Shown here: piece by piece, positions 21,862 to 35,370 of the stretch
Position numbering within the stretch: position 1 is the stretch's first letter
Layout: each line of letters begins with the position of its first letter
Source of the DNA: Geosiphon pyriformis
Taxonomy: Eukaryota > Glomeromycota > Glomeromycetes > Archaeosporales > Geosiphonaceae
Length of the DNA stretch: 64,000 nt
Assembly: GCA_016748015.1 (NCBI GenBank)
Contig: JAAOMT010000058.1
Coordinates: forward strand, 67,559 to 131,558
Direction: 5' to 3'
Position numbers and translations under genes: made by a program
The notes under the pieces: model-generated
Databases searched by the model: none
Told to the model about the DNA's origin: nothing
The model's input: only the letters and a program-made list of their open reading frames with translations

Positions 21862-24800
21862 ATAATAATAATAATAATAATAATAACAGTAATACTCTCA
21901 AAGACATTGTAAATTCCATAGATTTATTGTGGGAATCCTACAAAGGCAGGGTAAAAGCTGGTAAGCTCAAATTGCAAGAGTTTGATTGGATGCTCGATTT
22001 GGCCTCAAAAATAGATAAAATGGATTTTGATGTGAAAAAAGTGGAAGCGATGTTAGAGGGTGTACTGGAATCTCGTAATAAATCTCACAACGACGGTGAA
22101 ATCGCTCCCGGGGACAGATCAGAAACATCATCCAACAATGGTGATATCACGGTTACCGGTATTGTATTCTCATCTTCGTTATTAGACGAGTGGTACACCA
22201 AGGTGATTGCCGTGGAAGAACTGGTTCACGATGTGATTGAGAAAGTGAACGAATTTGATCAACTATATAGACATCCAAGATTTCGTGCACCCCCCGATTT
22301 AGCCAAACGTATTGATGAAATCAATGACACCCATCTCACGTTAAAAACAAAAATTTCAAAGACTAAAGAAATATTGGCTCATGATCGTCGAATCGGAAGA
22401 TGGTTTGGTAGTGGCAATGAGGCCGACAAATGGATCTCAGAAACCTTGCATCGTGCCAAACAATTAGAGGTCCCAGATTTTATAAATAAAGATGCTTGGG
22501 TCGAGGAGGAGCAAAATATCCATAATTTGGTTGAAATTAGGCGAAAATTGATTGAAAATATCGCGGCTGATGCCGAAAAATTTCGACAAGAAAAGATCGA
22601 CGAGCTTCTGAAAAAATCTGAAGAATTCATTGAAAGCATCAAAGATTCTGACGATCAAGAAGATCAAACCGTTGCACAATTAATGCAGAAACAACGAAAA
22701 ACCTTGAATGAACGTCTCAACAAATTGACCCAATTCACCACGCTCCTTTTATCACAGACCACCCCCGAAAAATATTTGAATCTCATTCACCTTCTCAAAG
22801 CTATGCAAACGATGCGAACCAACATGCAAACCATTCGTAAATTGATACGTGAATATGATGATGCTGATTTAGTGGCTGGCGATATAAATGAGGTTGAAAA
22901 GGCAATCATGGAACTTGAGAAAGAACTTCCGTCCGAAGAAACTGCGCTTGCAAAAGCTCTTCGTCAGAAACATGAGAAATTATTGCTTACTATTCAAAGT
23001 ATAAGAACTGTTATCGCCCAAGGTAGACTTCAAATGGCTGCTTATTTAAGTCCCTCTAGTCCAAGTTCACCTACTTCATCGGCCTCCGAATTTGATCGAT
23101 TATCAATTCAGGTTACCGGTCGTCTTGAATCTCTTCAATTAAGACTCGCTTCACCACCCACCTACATGATGGACACCAACTCCGAGAACGAGGAACCGGA
23201 ACGTATGCATGGTTTAACATGTAACGATGATCATGTTGCAGATCTAAGTGAAACTTATGGCTCGATCGAATCCGAATTGGTGTCTTTCGGGCAAAGACTC
23301 TGGGTAGAATTCTGGGTGACAAGCGACCGAGCCAAAAGGATTCGAGGTCAGGAAGCGGAAGATCGTACAAAGCAACTAGAAGCCTCTTATACCCAAGTTA
23401 AAAAGTTAATGGAAGATCGAAAATATGACCTCGCGATGATCAAAGAGGGAAGAGAATTTGCAAAAGGAATTAAAAGAATTCGTGATGAGCTGGATAGCGT
23501 AAAGAGTAAAATGACCAAAGACCAAACTACCACAACTGACGCCTCAATTCAAGATCTGGATCAACATATGGTAGAGGCAGCAAAATTGTTTGAAGCCCTC
23601 GAGACCTCACACCGACACTTACTTTCACCCGATGCCCAAGATCAGAGCTATGTGGAAAAATATAAAGAATATCAATCCTATTATCGAAAGGTTCAAGATT
23701 GGATTGAAGAAGTCAGAATTTGGTTTAAAGAAGCCGAACGTATCCAAATATGGCTCGAAGAACGTATTGAGATCTTGAAGAACGTGGAACAAGTCGATGT
23801 TTTTCAGGAAAACGATATCCCGGCAACGCAGGATCAAGTTGAAGTTTGGCAAAAGGAACACGAAGAGTTGGAGAAAGAAATTGAAAGATTTGATGCGGGT
23901 GATATGGCTCGTCTTCGTGCTCACGGAAGAGATATGGAACAAAAACATTTGTCTCCCGCGGATACTTTAACGATCGCCGCCATCTTTCAAACATTGAAGA
24001 TTCTCGATCAATTAATTAATATGCTTAAAAAACGTGAAAACGAGCTTGCTTTATTGGCATTGCGAGTTCAATGGGAACGCGAATTCGAAATTGCCATGAA
24101 TGCATGGTTGTCACTTATTGAAGAAACTAGGGAATTCATCGTGAACAGGGGCAGATGGAAGCCTCCGGCTTCCGTCACCGAAGATGGTTGGCCTGTGCCT
24201 GCACCCCAACCCGATCAAGATGATGTTATGATAGAATTGGAGGACATTTATGATAAGATTGCGGATTACAAGAATGTCATACTGCCTTCAGGAGATACTA
24301 TAGATGAGATGGTTTCTCTAAGCAATGTTCCTGAGCATCTGCTCGCTAGACAAGAAAATCTTGAGGAAGTAAATTTCATTGACTTGGAAAATTATTACAC
24401 GTTTTCGAGAAGGGTAGTTTCACAACGAAAAGAAATTTTGGATTACGTCCAAGCCGCTACCTTGAATCATCAAGATGGAATTCGTCTAAAGGATGACTTG
24501 ATTAAGGAAGAATCTCAGCCTCGTGGTGGCTCCATTGAACAACAATTTATTGCACGGGTTCAGGAGCTTAAAAATCGGATCGAGAACTTATGGGCCACCA
24601 AAGGATCAAGAGTAATATATCCGGATCATGATCGTCATGATCCATCTGAGAATTCTACAGTACGTGAAGGCTTAGAATCATATTATGGAAAGATGAAGGA
24701 ACTATACCAAGAAGTCGAGGAAGCTCTCAAAGCGTATCAAGCTGCGCTGCGTTTTGTAAAAATGGCCGAAGAGTACAAGCAGGAAGCCGCTCGATTGGCA

Positions 24801-27800
24801 AAATGGATGGCCGAACAGGATGCTCTTTTACAAAAGAGAAAGGTGGACGTTTTCGCCAAAAAATGCTCCTTCAACAAATTGGATTCGGAAACTTTTATGT
24901 TGGAGAATTCTGAACTTTTGACAGTGGTGGGCAATTTCGAGGCACAAGACTTGATGACACTTCAAAAAGAAGTCTCCGATTTAGTTCAAGAAATTAAAAT
25001 TATCGGGACAAAATGTGTAAATACCGATGAACTTGATAGTATGATAACTAAACTCAAGCAACAACTTGACGAATTACATGGAGAGATTGATGCCCATGGA
25101 AAAACGCTCATTGTCCTTGATAAACGTATCGAATGGGAGGAAGCACATTCTGATGCTAACGAATGGATTGATTCGGCCACCTTAGAGGCTGAACAATTTC
25201 TACTTGATCAGGCTCGATGGAAAACAGAAAATCAAATCCCAAAGGAGACTTTGATCGGTTGGCTCACTGCATTTCAATCGAACCTTTCTAATTTTAGAGG
25301 CAATTTTTTAAAGAGAACGCAGGATTCCTTCAATGGTCTCTGTGATATTTTCAACATTTTACCCGAGACCGAGACCGCCCCGGACCACATTCATTCACGG
25401 CAAAAAAATTTGGAGGATAAAACTTCGGCCCTTGAAGATTTATCCTTCTATGTAGTAGAAGTGATAAAACAGCAAGAAACCGTGGTTGATTACATGAAAA
25501 AAGCTCAAGCCGCTGAAGATTTTGGAAATCAGGTTGGAGTCAATTTACAAAGTGCCCTTGGGACGATCTTGATCGAGTACAAGGACGATGATACCGCATT
25601 TATTGAATCGATTGCGTTGTACAAGGGTCAGATTCAAAAAGCTTGGGTCGAACTTACCGAGGCCGTTCATTATCCAGCACGTAACAAAGAGGACAATAAA
25701 ATTTCACAAGAGGAGGCAGATGAAAACGTCAAAAATTCGGATGATGTCCACTTTAATCTGACAGTAAAAGAGGCGCTTCAACAAAAGGAAGCATCACTGC
25801 AAGCTCTCAGTGACAACCTGGATGAGCTACTCATGGATTTCCAACGTTCCATTGGACTTTACCGCAAAGCCAAAGAATGCGAAGAGAAAGCAAAGGTGTT
25901 TGATGATTGGGTCACCGACAAAATTTCCAAGGTTGAATTACGTCATATTGACATTTTTGCCCAGGTGTTAAATTTGAAACCTGATGATGTCGTAAACCTG
26001 AGACGGGAAAATGAACAATTTATCAACGAAGTGAAAACATTCGAAATTGATCAAGTTAATGATCTTCGTGAAAAGAGTGCAAGTTTACTTGAAGCTATCG
26101 AAGACGCCAATGCAAAAAATATCGACACTATCCCGCTCACAACTGCCCTGGAAACTCTCAACGAGAATCTCGCCAACCTTCAAAATCTGCTCAGTATCGA
26201 AACAAATGAAGTTGAGGCGGTCGATAAACGGGTCACATGGGAGGATTCGTATCAGAAATCTTCGGATCGGATCGAAGACGCTATACGGGAGACTCGAGAA
26301 TTTATTACAGAGAAGGCCGCCTGGAGGCTAGACACACCTGAAGAAAAATCAACGATCGAGCCTCTTGACATTGAATTTACATTGATTGAAGGAAAAGTTC
26401 AATCTCAATTATCCAATGAAATTCCCCAAAATCAAACAAACTTTGAGGCTTTCATCAATGCCAGTGAAAAACTATCCGAAAAGGAACGTCGAACAGATAT
26501 TGAGAATCGTCAAGCACAACTTGAAACAAATGTCAGAAAATTAAAAGATCAGGTACTTTACGGTCGAGATCTTTTGTCTCAAAGAGCTGCACTCGTTGAT
26601 TTCATGACGGAGGCTTCACGTCTTGACTTGGTTGGAGCCAGAATTCGGGAAAGCTTAGTTGAGGCCGAAGTAAACGTGCGCTCTGGATCTAGCAGCCTTG
26701 ATTTCAAAATCAAGGAATTCAACGACGGGATCGAATCGCTGTGGGAAAATTCAGGATCAAAGGTGCCGTATCCAACTAGTCCGATCATGGAACAAGTTGA
26801 TCACACAGAGAATTCAGTGATCGAAGATGCGGTCGGTGAACGATACTCAACATTAAAAGAACTTAGTGACACAATTGATAAATTGCTTGCGAAATATTTG
26901 TCATCATTGGCCCTTCAGGAACGCTCGAATGATTGTCTCAAAGATTCAGCTCGAATTCAAGAATGGATATCAGGACGTTTGCAAATTCTGAACGATCGTC
27001 AAGTGGATCCGTTAGATGAGGAGTGTCCGTGGAAGGAAGATCAAGTTCAAAAGATGCAAAAAGAGCATGAGGAATTCTTGGAAGAACATGCGAGAGTAGA
27101 TGTTGAGGATGTAAGCAAACTTCGTCGAGATCTTGAAATCCTACTCGAAGATATAGTGAAGGCTCATTGTTCCAGTGTCGATCAAGTTCCTCTTCGTGAA
27201 GCATTGGACAGTATGAACAAGGAATTTTCCGATTTGCAATCTTTGTCCTCTGCACGACAATTACATTTATCTGTTCTGGAGGCTCGTGTCAAATGGGAAG
27301 AACAATTCACACCATCATTCAATCTGCTTGATGATTTAAATAACCGGGTAAACGATTTCATTACCAATCAAGCACGATGGTCACCAGAAACAATAATTCT
27401 GGATATCGACTTGAAAAAAGTTTTCGCTGATCTGGAAGAAAAAGTGTCCCAATTTGAAGAAAATTCTCTCGCCATTACCAAATCAACTTTCAACGATATG
27501 ACTTCTACAATTAAGACCCTTCTCTCGAAAGAAACCCCAGAATATTTGACAACACGACAAATTTCATTGAATCAAAAATTCGCAGATATCTTGGATCGAA
27601 TAAAGTTGGCCAAACAAGTGCTAGCACAACGTGATGCTGTTGACCTGTTCCTCGAGCAAGCCGCCCTCGTGCAAATTCAAGGCGAAGCTCTTGGCTCAGA
27701 ATTGACAGTTGCGGCAAAAAATGGGTACCCAGATTCCGGGTTTGTTGAAAAGCTTCAAGCTTTCAAGGACAAATTAGAAGACCTGAAATCAGTTTATGCC

Positions 27801-30800
27801 TCTAAAATCGTACATCCCCTCGACACCCAAGCATCTGAAAATTTAAATAAGCCGATCAACCAGGTTCTTTTTTTTGCATTTTGAGCATCGCTAGATTTTT
27901 TCTAAATTTAAGGTTTCACTAAATTTACAACTGATCTCTTCACCCCGTTTAAGGTCATTGACGAGAAACTCACAACTCTCGATGCATTATCAGAAGAATT
28001 GGATGATTTGCTCAAGTCTTACCAGAACACAAATACCCTAGCTGTAGAACTTGGGGAGGTTTTGAAAAGGGCGAAAATTATTGAAAGCGATCTTGATAAA
28101 TTCATTTTTAATAAAGCCACCTGGGAATTTAACCAAAAAACCCTTGAAGGCCAGTCCATCGAAGAAACACAGGTTAAACTTTTGTCCGAACTGGACGGCA
28201 TCAAAGAAAGGATGGCCAAATTTCAGGAAGAAACCCTGGGTCCAATTAATAAGAAATTTAATGATTATAAATCCGGGATGGAAGGATCAAATAAAGATGT
28301 TCCGGAGCACGTTCAAAACCTCTATAAAACTCTTAACGATCTAGTGAACGGGTTGGAACCGCTTGGTGGATTCGCAAGAGACATAATTCGACAACGAGAA
28401 GTAGTTGATAATTACATGAAAGATGTGTCGTCGTTGAAAAATGATGCACCAGAAATTCAGCAGGTTAAAAATATATTATTTTCCAACTTTCAATTATCAC
28501 ATGAGAAATTTCATAAATATTCTACATTTCTTTTATTTTACAGCTACTCTGGAAGAAAGAGCCCAACTCACCCGGTGGACAACGTACCACAATTTCAATG
28601 GAGGTCGAAAATTTTGCAAATCGCGTACTAGCTCTCTGGAATGATGTTTCCGGAAAATTGGAATATCCCGTTTGCTCGGTTCAAGACGACCAAGATCGAG
28701 TTGGTCGTGCTGATGATTGCAACTCGGTGATTCGTCAGGCGGTCAACGATCAACACGAATCCTTGAAATCCCTCGCCCATAGCCTTAATGATTTGTTAAA
28801 TAAAAAGAATATTTTACATCGAAAGAATATGTTGGAATCATATCTAAATCAAGCCCTGGAAGTTGCCGGATGGATTCAACCAAGACTGAAAATTGTTCAA
28901 GACATCAACAATGATGATACCCTGGGAGAGCAATCCGAGGATCAAATTCATAATCTCATCGGAGAAGTTGATGGTGTTGATGCAGCTCGTACAGCTTACC
29001 ATAGTACGGTTGAATTTGCCAAGAGTCTGGTCTCCAGTATTATCAAAGAGATGGCTTTTGAAGCTGAACAAGGGGGAGAAGACGTCGATGATGTCAAAGC
29101 GGACTTGGAAAAGGCGCGCGAGAAGCAACAAGAAATCGATGCTCTATGGAATGTCCTTAATTCAACTATTCCCGCAGCAAAACAAATATTGGATCAGGCA
29201 CTCCATGTGATTGAATTCAAAGAAAAGACCCAGGAAACTTCTGTGAAGATAAACGATCTCTCCAGTGCTATGTTGCAAATGCGTCCAGAAAATATTTCTC
29301 AGGTCGACATCAAAGACTGGCAAATTCGCTTGAACTCCATAGAACAAAGTGACCTCTTTTCATTGGTAAAGCTTTTTGACAATGTGCAAGAAAGTTTAAA
29401 AGAAAATCAAAGCGCCATCACCGATAAAGAATCAAAAATTCTCGAGGATTTATTAAAACAAGTGAACTATGGCATCGCTTCTTTGAAGAGATTAATGGGC
29501 CAAAAGATTGACGAAGAAGAAGCTTATCGGTCGTCACAAATTGCAAATGCATATATGGATCGTGCCAATGAACTAGAACAATGGTGTATTGATTCAATTG
29601 CACAATTTCAAGATGCACAAAAATACGGCCTAATGATTGGGACGTCAGAAGACCAGAACGATGAAAATTGGAATAATCTGAGAAATGTATTTGAGAATTT
29701 TAAAATTCAAGTAGGACAAAAATTCCTTGATCTTGAAAGTATCCGTGCAGACTTCACAGACATTGCTTCACCAGAAGGTATTCGTGAATTAGAAGATATA
29801 ATGACCTCGCACTCCAGGCTCAACACAGCCTGGGACAACCTTGACAAAGCAACCACCTATATGAAAACGTTCATAGACACCGTTGAGGAATGGCATAAAC
29901 TTCACCACTCACTTTACGAAGTAGAATCCGAGATACTGGACGGATTAAAAGATCGGATTGATAAATTGGCAAGCATCGGTTACGACAAATTAACGACAGA
30001 AGTCAGCGAATTGGACACTTTAATTAAAAAGGCGACTATTTTAATTCAGGAAACTCTGGTTGCATCAGCACAGATTATTGACAAACCGGAAGAAGTCATT
30101 GATCAAATAAATCGTGTTAATTTCGATGAACACCACTCGAACGCATTGAAACGTCTGAATTCCCTTACAACTTCTTTCCAAATCGCTCTTACCGCTGCAC
30201 ACAATGCTTCAGCTTTGGCCGCTTTTCATGCCGAGGCAAATCGTATCATTGCTGGTTGCAAAGAAGGCACCGATCTTGTACAAACCCGTCATCAAGATTT
30301 AAACAATAGCGCTTATTACTCCCTAGAAGCAAATGCGTTAGCAAAGGTTGTCAAAGATTCCATCGAAGGATATACTGTTAGTGAGGAAAAATTGAAAAAT
30401 TATCACACCCTAATCAATGAAAATCTTAAACGTGAGGCCGATGAGCTCATTGAACGCAAGATGGCTAACACGGATCGTATCGTTAACATATTCGCAAAAG
30501 CAACTGACGCCCTAAAACAATATTCTGACGGGGTCTCACGTGAACGCACTGAGCTGGAGCTTGTTCGAAATGTATATTCCCACGCGAAAGCTGCTGATGA
30601 TATTAAATCTTGGATATGGAAATGTAAGTCGGCCATAGTGAACATTCTGCCGATTACTCTGGCTGATCAAGACCCCGAGATTACCCCTCTCGAAGAGAAA
30701 ATTAGCAATTTCCAACAGAAAGTTGATGAATTCCGAGATATGGGGGACATGGTTGTATCAAAAGCTTCAAATGCAGAAATTGACGCTGAAGATTCCGATG

Positions 30801-32704
30801 AAGGTAATCTCAGGATAAGTGAGGCGATTAAACAACGTACGAACCGTATATTAAATGATTGGGATGGCCTTAAACAACTATTAGCATCTGCTCGAGCTAG
30901 TCTGAACGCTTCAAAAGAGAACCAGGAAGTTTCTCGAAACATTAAAGAAATCTTGACGGCAATAAGCCTAGTAAAAGAGAGAGTATTGAACATTGATACA
31001 TATATAAATAGTGAAAGTATGGTCAGACTACCGGCCAATCCAGATATTGAAGTCGGAGAGAAGGAATTGAATGCAATACAAGCTGAGGTCGACCAAATTC
31101 TGCAGGCAAAAATTGACACATTAGATTACATGATTAGCAATTTGAGTGAGGGAGGTACCAATTTTATACAGCAAAGGGGTGGGATTGCCGAAGACTTGAC
31201 CAATCTTGCAAGCCTTATTGAGAACAAAAGAAATGAACTGCGAGAAGCTCGTAAACTTGCTTTCTTTGGTGGCAAAGCAGAAGAAGTTGAAACTTTTATC
31301 GGTGATTTGATGGAAGTACTGGTGAACGCGTCATCGACCACAAACAATTTACCGCTCTCAACTTTACCAATTGTTGAATTGCAATCACGAAAGATTGAGC
31401 TTGACACCAAGCACGGCTATTATAAACCCAAGATAATTGAAAGATTGAAAGAAGCTAGAAAAGCTGCTGAAGTTGTCAAAGATGATTGGCGAGTTGAGGA
31501 ACGGTTAGGAAAACTTAATGAACAATGGAAAGAATTAAATGCCGAGGCTGCAGCAAAAAAAGAAGAATTGGAACGATTGGTCTTGGGGCGAAAAAGTGAA
31601 CGGGGAAAACCTATCTCAATACGGAATACGCAAAATAAAGGTATCACATTTAAGAAATCAAGCCCATCACTGATGGCATCACGATCTTCATCACCAGTTC
31701 TGATTACCGCCAAAGGTTCACGAGGACCGATTACACGAGTGGCAAGTCCTTCAGGTTTACCGGCACGACAAACACCCAGTCCGACTCCTGGTACACCTGG
31801 TTTTCCAAGTCGACCACCCGTACGATTAATACCACATACGGTCAATCACTATGTACCAAAATCGAATGATCCACTTGATGTTGAAGTTGCACGAATAGTC
31901 AATTCATGTCCTGTGAAGATTAAAGTTTCAATGGTTGAAGGTGAATCTGGAAAATATCTTTTTGGTGAAGTTGACCCGAAGCTTTGCTATTGTCGAATTC
32001 TCAGGAGTCGAATGGTCATGGTTCGAGTTGGTGGAGGCTGGGCTGAATTGTCAAAGTTAGTACTAGTCAATATATTTTTTTTTTCTTGCAATTTTCAATC
32101 TCGACTAACGTTCAAACCATTTTTTGCTTTTTTCCTATAATAAATTCATGGTCGATGTTGAAATTTTTTTAAAAAAAGATTCTTAATTGGTATGTACAAT
32201 ATTCTAATAAGTATAATAGTCAAAATCAAAATCAAAAAGAAATCGAAACAAAGAGAAGAAAATGAAAAAGTTTGGAAAGACATTCGATTTTGAAATGCTT
32301 TTCTCTCATTTCTGCGTTTATTATATACACATGACATATATAGATAACAGTGATGTCACTCTCCAATTCATTCTGCCAACACAGAACACGCTAACCTGGA
32401 AAAGTACATCCCCAAAGCCCGATCTTTTGTCGGACCTGACGAAACAATCTCCGACTACGGCGGTCAAACCTCTTCTGGTCCCAATTTTTATGAGGCGAAC
32501 ATCCGGCTCAATCCGACAGGGACAGGACTCCGAATCGAAGGAGAAAAGGATAGTGGTCCCTTGGCGTTGAAACGAATGTCTTTTGCCCGCAAAGTGAGTA
32601 GGCGAGATAGTAGTGATAATAGCAATAATAATGATTATGGTGAAAGTGATTATAGGTCACGAATGGGTCAAACCAGAGTGGCAAGAACAGCAAACATTAA
32701 GTAG
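21390..32704 (+). CDS. Giant spectrin-repeat protein with C-terminal GAR (GAS2) domain
   Basis: Exons 21390-27863, 27954-28463 and 28544 to about 32055 join in phase 0 through two GT-AG introns of 90 and 80 bp. A last exon (about 32385-32704) carries ANLEKYIPKARSFVGPDE and ends with TAG; its junction with the GAR exon is unresolved. The product is about 3,600 residues. The start is the ATG of MEEETLNSEW. Order: poly-Q (residues 22-28), Thr/Asn runs (142-166), then about 3,100 residues of spectrin-like three-helix repeats with periodic Trp (for example KVQDWIEEVRIWFKEAERI). Next comes a Ser/Pro/Arg linker (about 3345-3430), then a GAR domain (about 3435-3498) with SGKYLFG and RILRSRMVMVRVGGGWAEL. 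GAR domains bind microtubules. The linker has SGLP, close to the SxIP motif recognised by EB proteins. I see no N-terminal calponin-homology domains, unlike animal spectraplakins. Likely a cytoskeletal linker; cargo unknown. Confidence 0.92.
21808..21892 (+). repeat. In-frame ACT/AAT trinucleotide array
   Basis: ACT units, with a few ACC, followed by AAT units encode about 14 Thr and then 9 Asn residues in the N-terminal linker of the spectrin-GAR protein. Length is likely to vary between strains. Confidence 0.9.
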
Positions 32705-33689
32705 AAGGAGGGAGGAAAAGAATGGTGGATGGAGTTTTTGGGTTTGGGGTTCAGGTCGAGATTAGAGTTTCAATGAAAGGTTAGATCTGTTTTGGGGTTG
32801 GGTGAGAGGTTGTTACAATTTTGGGTTGGTAGTGTGATGTTGTTGTGTTGCGTTGTGATTTCTTTGGTCTCAGGATTGAGTACCATTAAATCGGTGTTGT
32901 TGTTTGGTTGGTTTGTTGGTGATCAGATTTTTCTACTGCTTATTGAGGGTGGTGAGGGGTGTGGAGAGAACTTTTTTTTTTCACTCTGAATCGACAGAGG
33001 GGGTCCTTTGCTCAGCTCGGACGCCGGCACCAGTGTTGGATGTTGAGTTTGATGCCGTGACGGCAGCCACAACAGCGCGAGGTACCCCCCTTGTTTTTTT
33101 CGCTTCTATACACAAACACACGCATATGTTTTATTCATACCTACTACGCCTAAATCCCAAAAACACATTAAACATTCACATACGAGCATATAAAACCATA
33201 CAACAACATGTAAATATACGCACACGTTACTCTTTTTTCTGTTTGTTTTGTAGAGCATTCTGATACAAATCTAGACATTTATGATACACAAATCTTTTTT
33301 GGTTTTTTGTTGTATTTTTATGATTTTCATTTTTGAAAGAATTCAATAAAAGAAAGGAAATAATTAACCTAAATTATTTATTGTATATTTTTTCTTCTCA
33401 CCCTCACCCTTCCCCCTCCTTTCGCCTGTCCCGTTCAATTCCATCAAAAATCCCATTCCCCGCAATCTCTATCACACACGTATATCCCCCCCCCTCCATA
33501 CACCTCGCTTATCCATCTATCCACATACGTATACACATTCTACATCTATAACAGTATCAAGAATTGTGGATTTGGGTGATAGGTTCGGCGATCTTGTTAT
33601 ACTATTTGATCGCGTTGAAACAAAGCGGCGTCAATTCGTGGGGTGACACTTGCGAACTGAAGAATACCCAGTATTTGGTGTGTACTTGA
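32594..33689 (+). other. Possible alternative 3' exons of the spectrin-GAR gene
   Basis: After codon AAA at 32591-32593 lies a strong donor, GTGAGT. A candidate exon at about 33000-33081 follows a T-rich tract and AG and reads GVLCSARTPAPVLDVEFDAV and on to TTAR, ending at a GTACCC donor. A very pyrimidine-rich stretch (33400-33550) leads to two tandem acceptors. Use of ACAG (33555) gives a soluble tail with IVDLGDRFGDLVILFDRVE. Use of CAAG (33561) gives a hydrophobic stretch LWIWVIGSAILLYYLIAL followed by a short tail ending LVCT, stop at 33689. All phases are compatible. The simpler model ends the protein at 32704, so these are alternatives only. Confidence 0.3.
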
Positions 33690-35370
33690 GATATGATTAC
33701 GATTCAAGAACGGGAGAACATGAAGAACCGAAACAAGAAAAGAAGACGGGCAGAGCCAAACGTGAATGTAATTTTCGACATTTGAATGAAGTATCAGTAG
33801 CAAAAGCGATGACAAGAACTGATACAGAAAAAAAAGAAAAGAATTTAATATCCAAAGTCAATTTCGCAAATAAAACACAAGTAAGCCTAACGGGGTATGT
33901 TTCGGTAGTCAAGTACAAGTACACTAAGGCAAAACACGAAGAAAGTTCCTCCAACAACCGCTCAACGATTTTCTGCTATATCAATATCATATCTATCTAT
34001 CTCTCGCTCTCTTTGCCACTTCCTAATGATCTCTCGTTCTTTCAGCCAGCGACAATATTTCGAACAAATGTATATATTCTCGCCTCTTCTGTATCAAAGA
34101 CAATTTAATTAAAATGGAAAGAGAGGCATAAAGAGAGAAACTTTTATGAGAGACCAAATTCCTTCAATTGAGACGATACACGAGCACGTAAACCGGTTAC
34201 AAAAGCTCGATGCTTTACAATCGACTTGGATTGTTTGCCCTTACTAATCTTCCTCCACCTCAATTCAACATTAATGCGATCAAAATTAAGCCTGAAATCC
34301 TCCAAATAATCCGCCGGCCTTTTAATATCTATTTTGATCCTTTTTACACATCTTAAAAAATTTTCAAAGTCGCACTCATGAAAAATTATCCGAACTCTTA
34401 GATGGTGATTTAACACAATTGAATAAGTTTTTTTCTCTCCTTTAACACACATCATCATCATCACTTTAATGATTAATCTCGATAATAATCTTTCCTAACC
34501 CGTGACGAGACACAAAAAAAAACCTCTACTGAAACCAATTCACCCAAAAATCAACGTCATTACAATCATCAACATGGCTCTTGCATTTTACACACAACAA
34601 ATAGATTTTTTACTTGAAGGATTTTAGTATATGACTGATATATCAAGATCTTATTTCGTGGAACGCAAATGCCTACCCCATATAACCTATATTGTGATCT
34701 CCCCTTTATATTACATTACAAACTCAATTCTTCCACCACCGTAAAATTTCAAAGAACGAGCTATAATATTAAATTTTTAGTTTTTTTTGGGGGGGGGGGA
34801 GGGGCTTTTTTTCGGGTTATTTCAATTTAGTATATTTATAGTATTTATTTAACGATATATATATAGGGGTTTTTTTAATTTTTTATTTCCATTCCAATCT
34901 TTTTTCTGGTTTCGCGGGAAATCATAATTATCATCACCACACAACCATTCTTGTACTTTCCTCAGAATTATATCATTATCATGTAATTTTTTCATATTCT
35001 AAGCTACTACTATCATCATCAATCAATCATTATTTTACTATCATTACTTTTATAAATGCTCATTGACACTAAAAGATCCTCCTGTAAATTCAACTGAAAA
35101 CTGAAATTTTCTTTTTTTAATATACATAAAGTTTCCCATGATATTGTTTTTAGACTTCATGTTTTAATTCTAAAGAAGTTTAGAAAAATATAAAGAATTG
35201 TGTTTTCAAGATCTTTAACTGAGAATACTAATGGTTCATGCGAAGCCGAAATTAAATGAAGCAGAGGAGTTTTTCCACGAATACCATGTTTGTCCAAAGC
35301 AAACAAAAAGGATCGAGCATAGCATCGATACATCAGCAAACTCCAAGTTCCAACACCAAAAATTCACACC
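32705..35370. other. Region between the spectrin-GAR and Mis18 genes
   Basis: Apart from the possible 3' exons up to 33689 and one small minus-strand ORF at 34144-34461, I see no gene. The stretch includes C-rich tracts near 33400-33500, a G run (34790-34803) and AT-rich filler. Part of it is probably 3' UTR of the two flanking genes, which converge here. Confidence 0.5.
34144..34461 (-). CDS. Small hypothetical protein
   Basis: A 105-codon frame begins in a run of ATG codons and includes VRIIFHECDFENFLRCVKRI and KRPADYLEDFRLNFDRINVE, ending KEFGLS. The composition (charged, few repeats, several CpG codons) is more protein-like than other short frames nearby, but I recognise no domain. It could be a C-terminal exon of an unseen gene or antisense to a 3' UTR. 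Confidence 0.3.
   Translation of the reverse strand: MMMMCVKGEKKTYSIVLNHHLRVRIIFHECDFENFLRCVKRIKIDIKRPADYLEDFRLNFDRINVELRWRKISKGKQSKSIVKHRAFVTGLRARVSSQLKEFGLS

Noticed and set aside
30667-31845. Several minus-strand ORFs of 90-150 codons under the spectrin-GAR gene
   Set aside because: They are antisense shadows of a long, well-supported coding exon; Ser/Leu-rich translations are typical of reversed helical repeats.
33650-34108. 152-codon plus-strand ORF downstream of the spectrin-GAR gene
   Set aside because: No domain, no consistent splice context, ends in low-complexity sequence; more likely 3' UTR.
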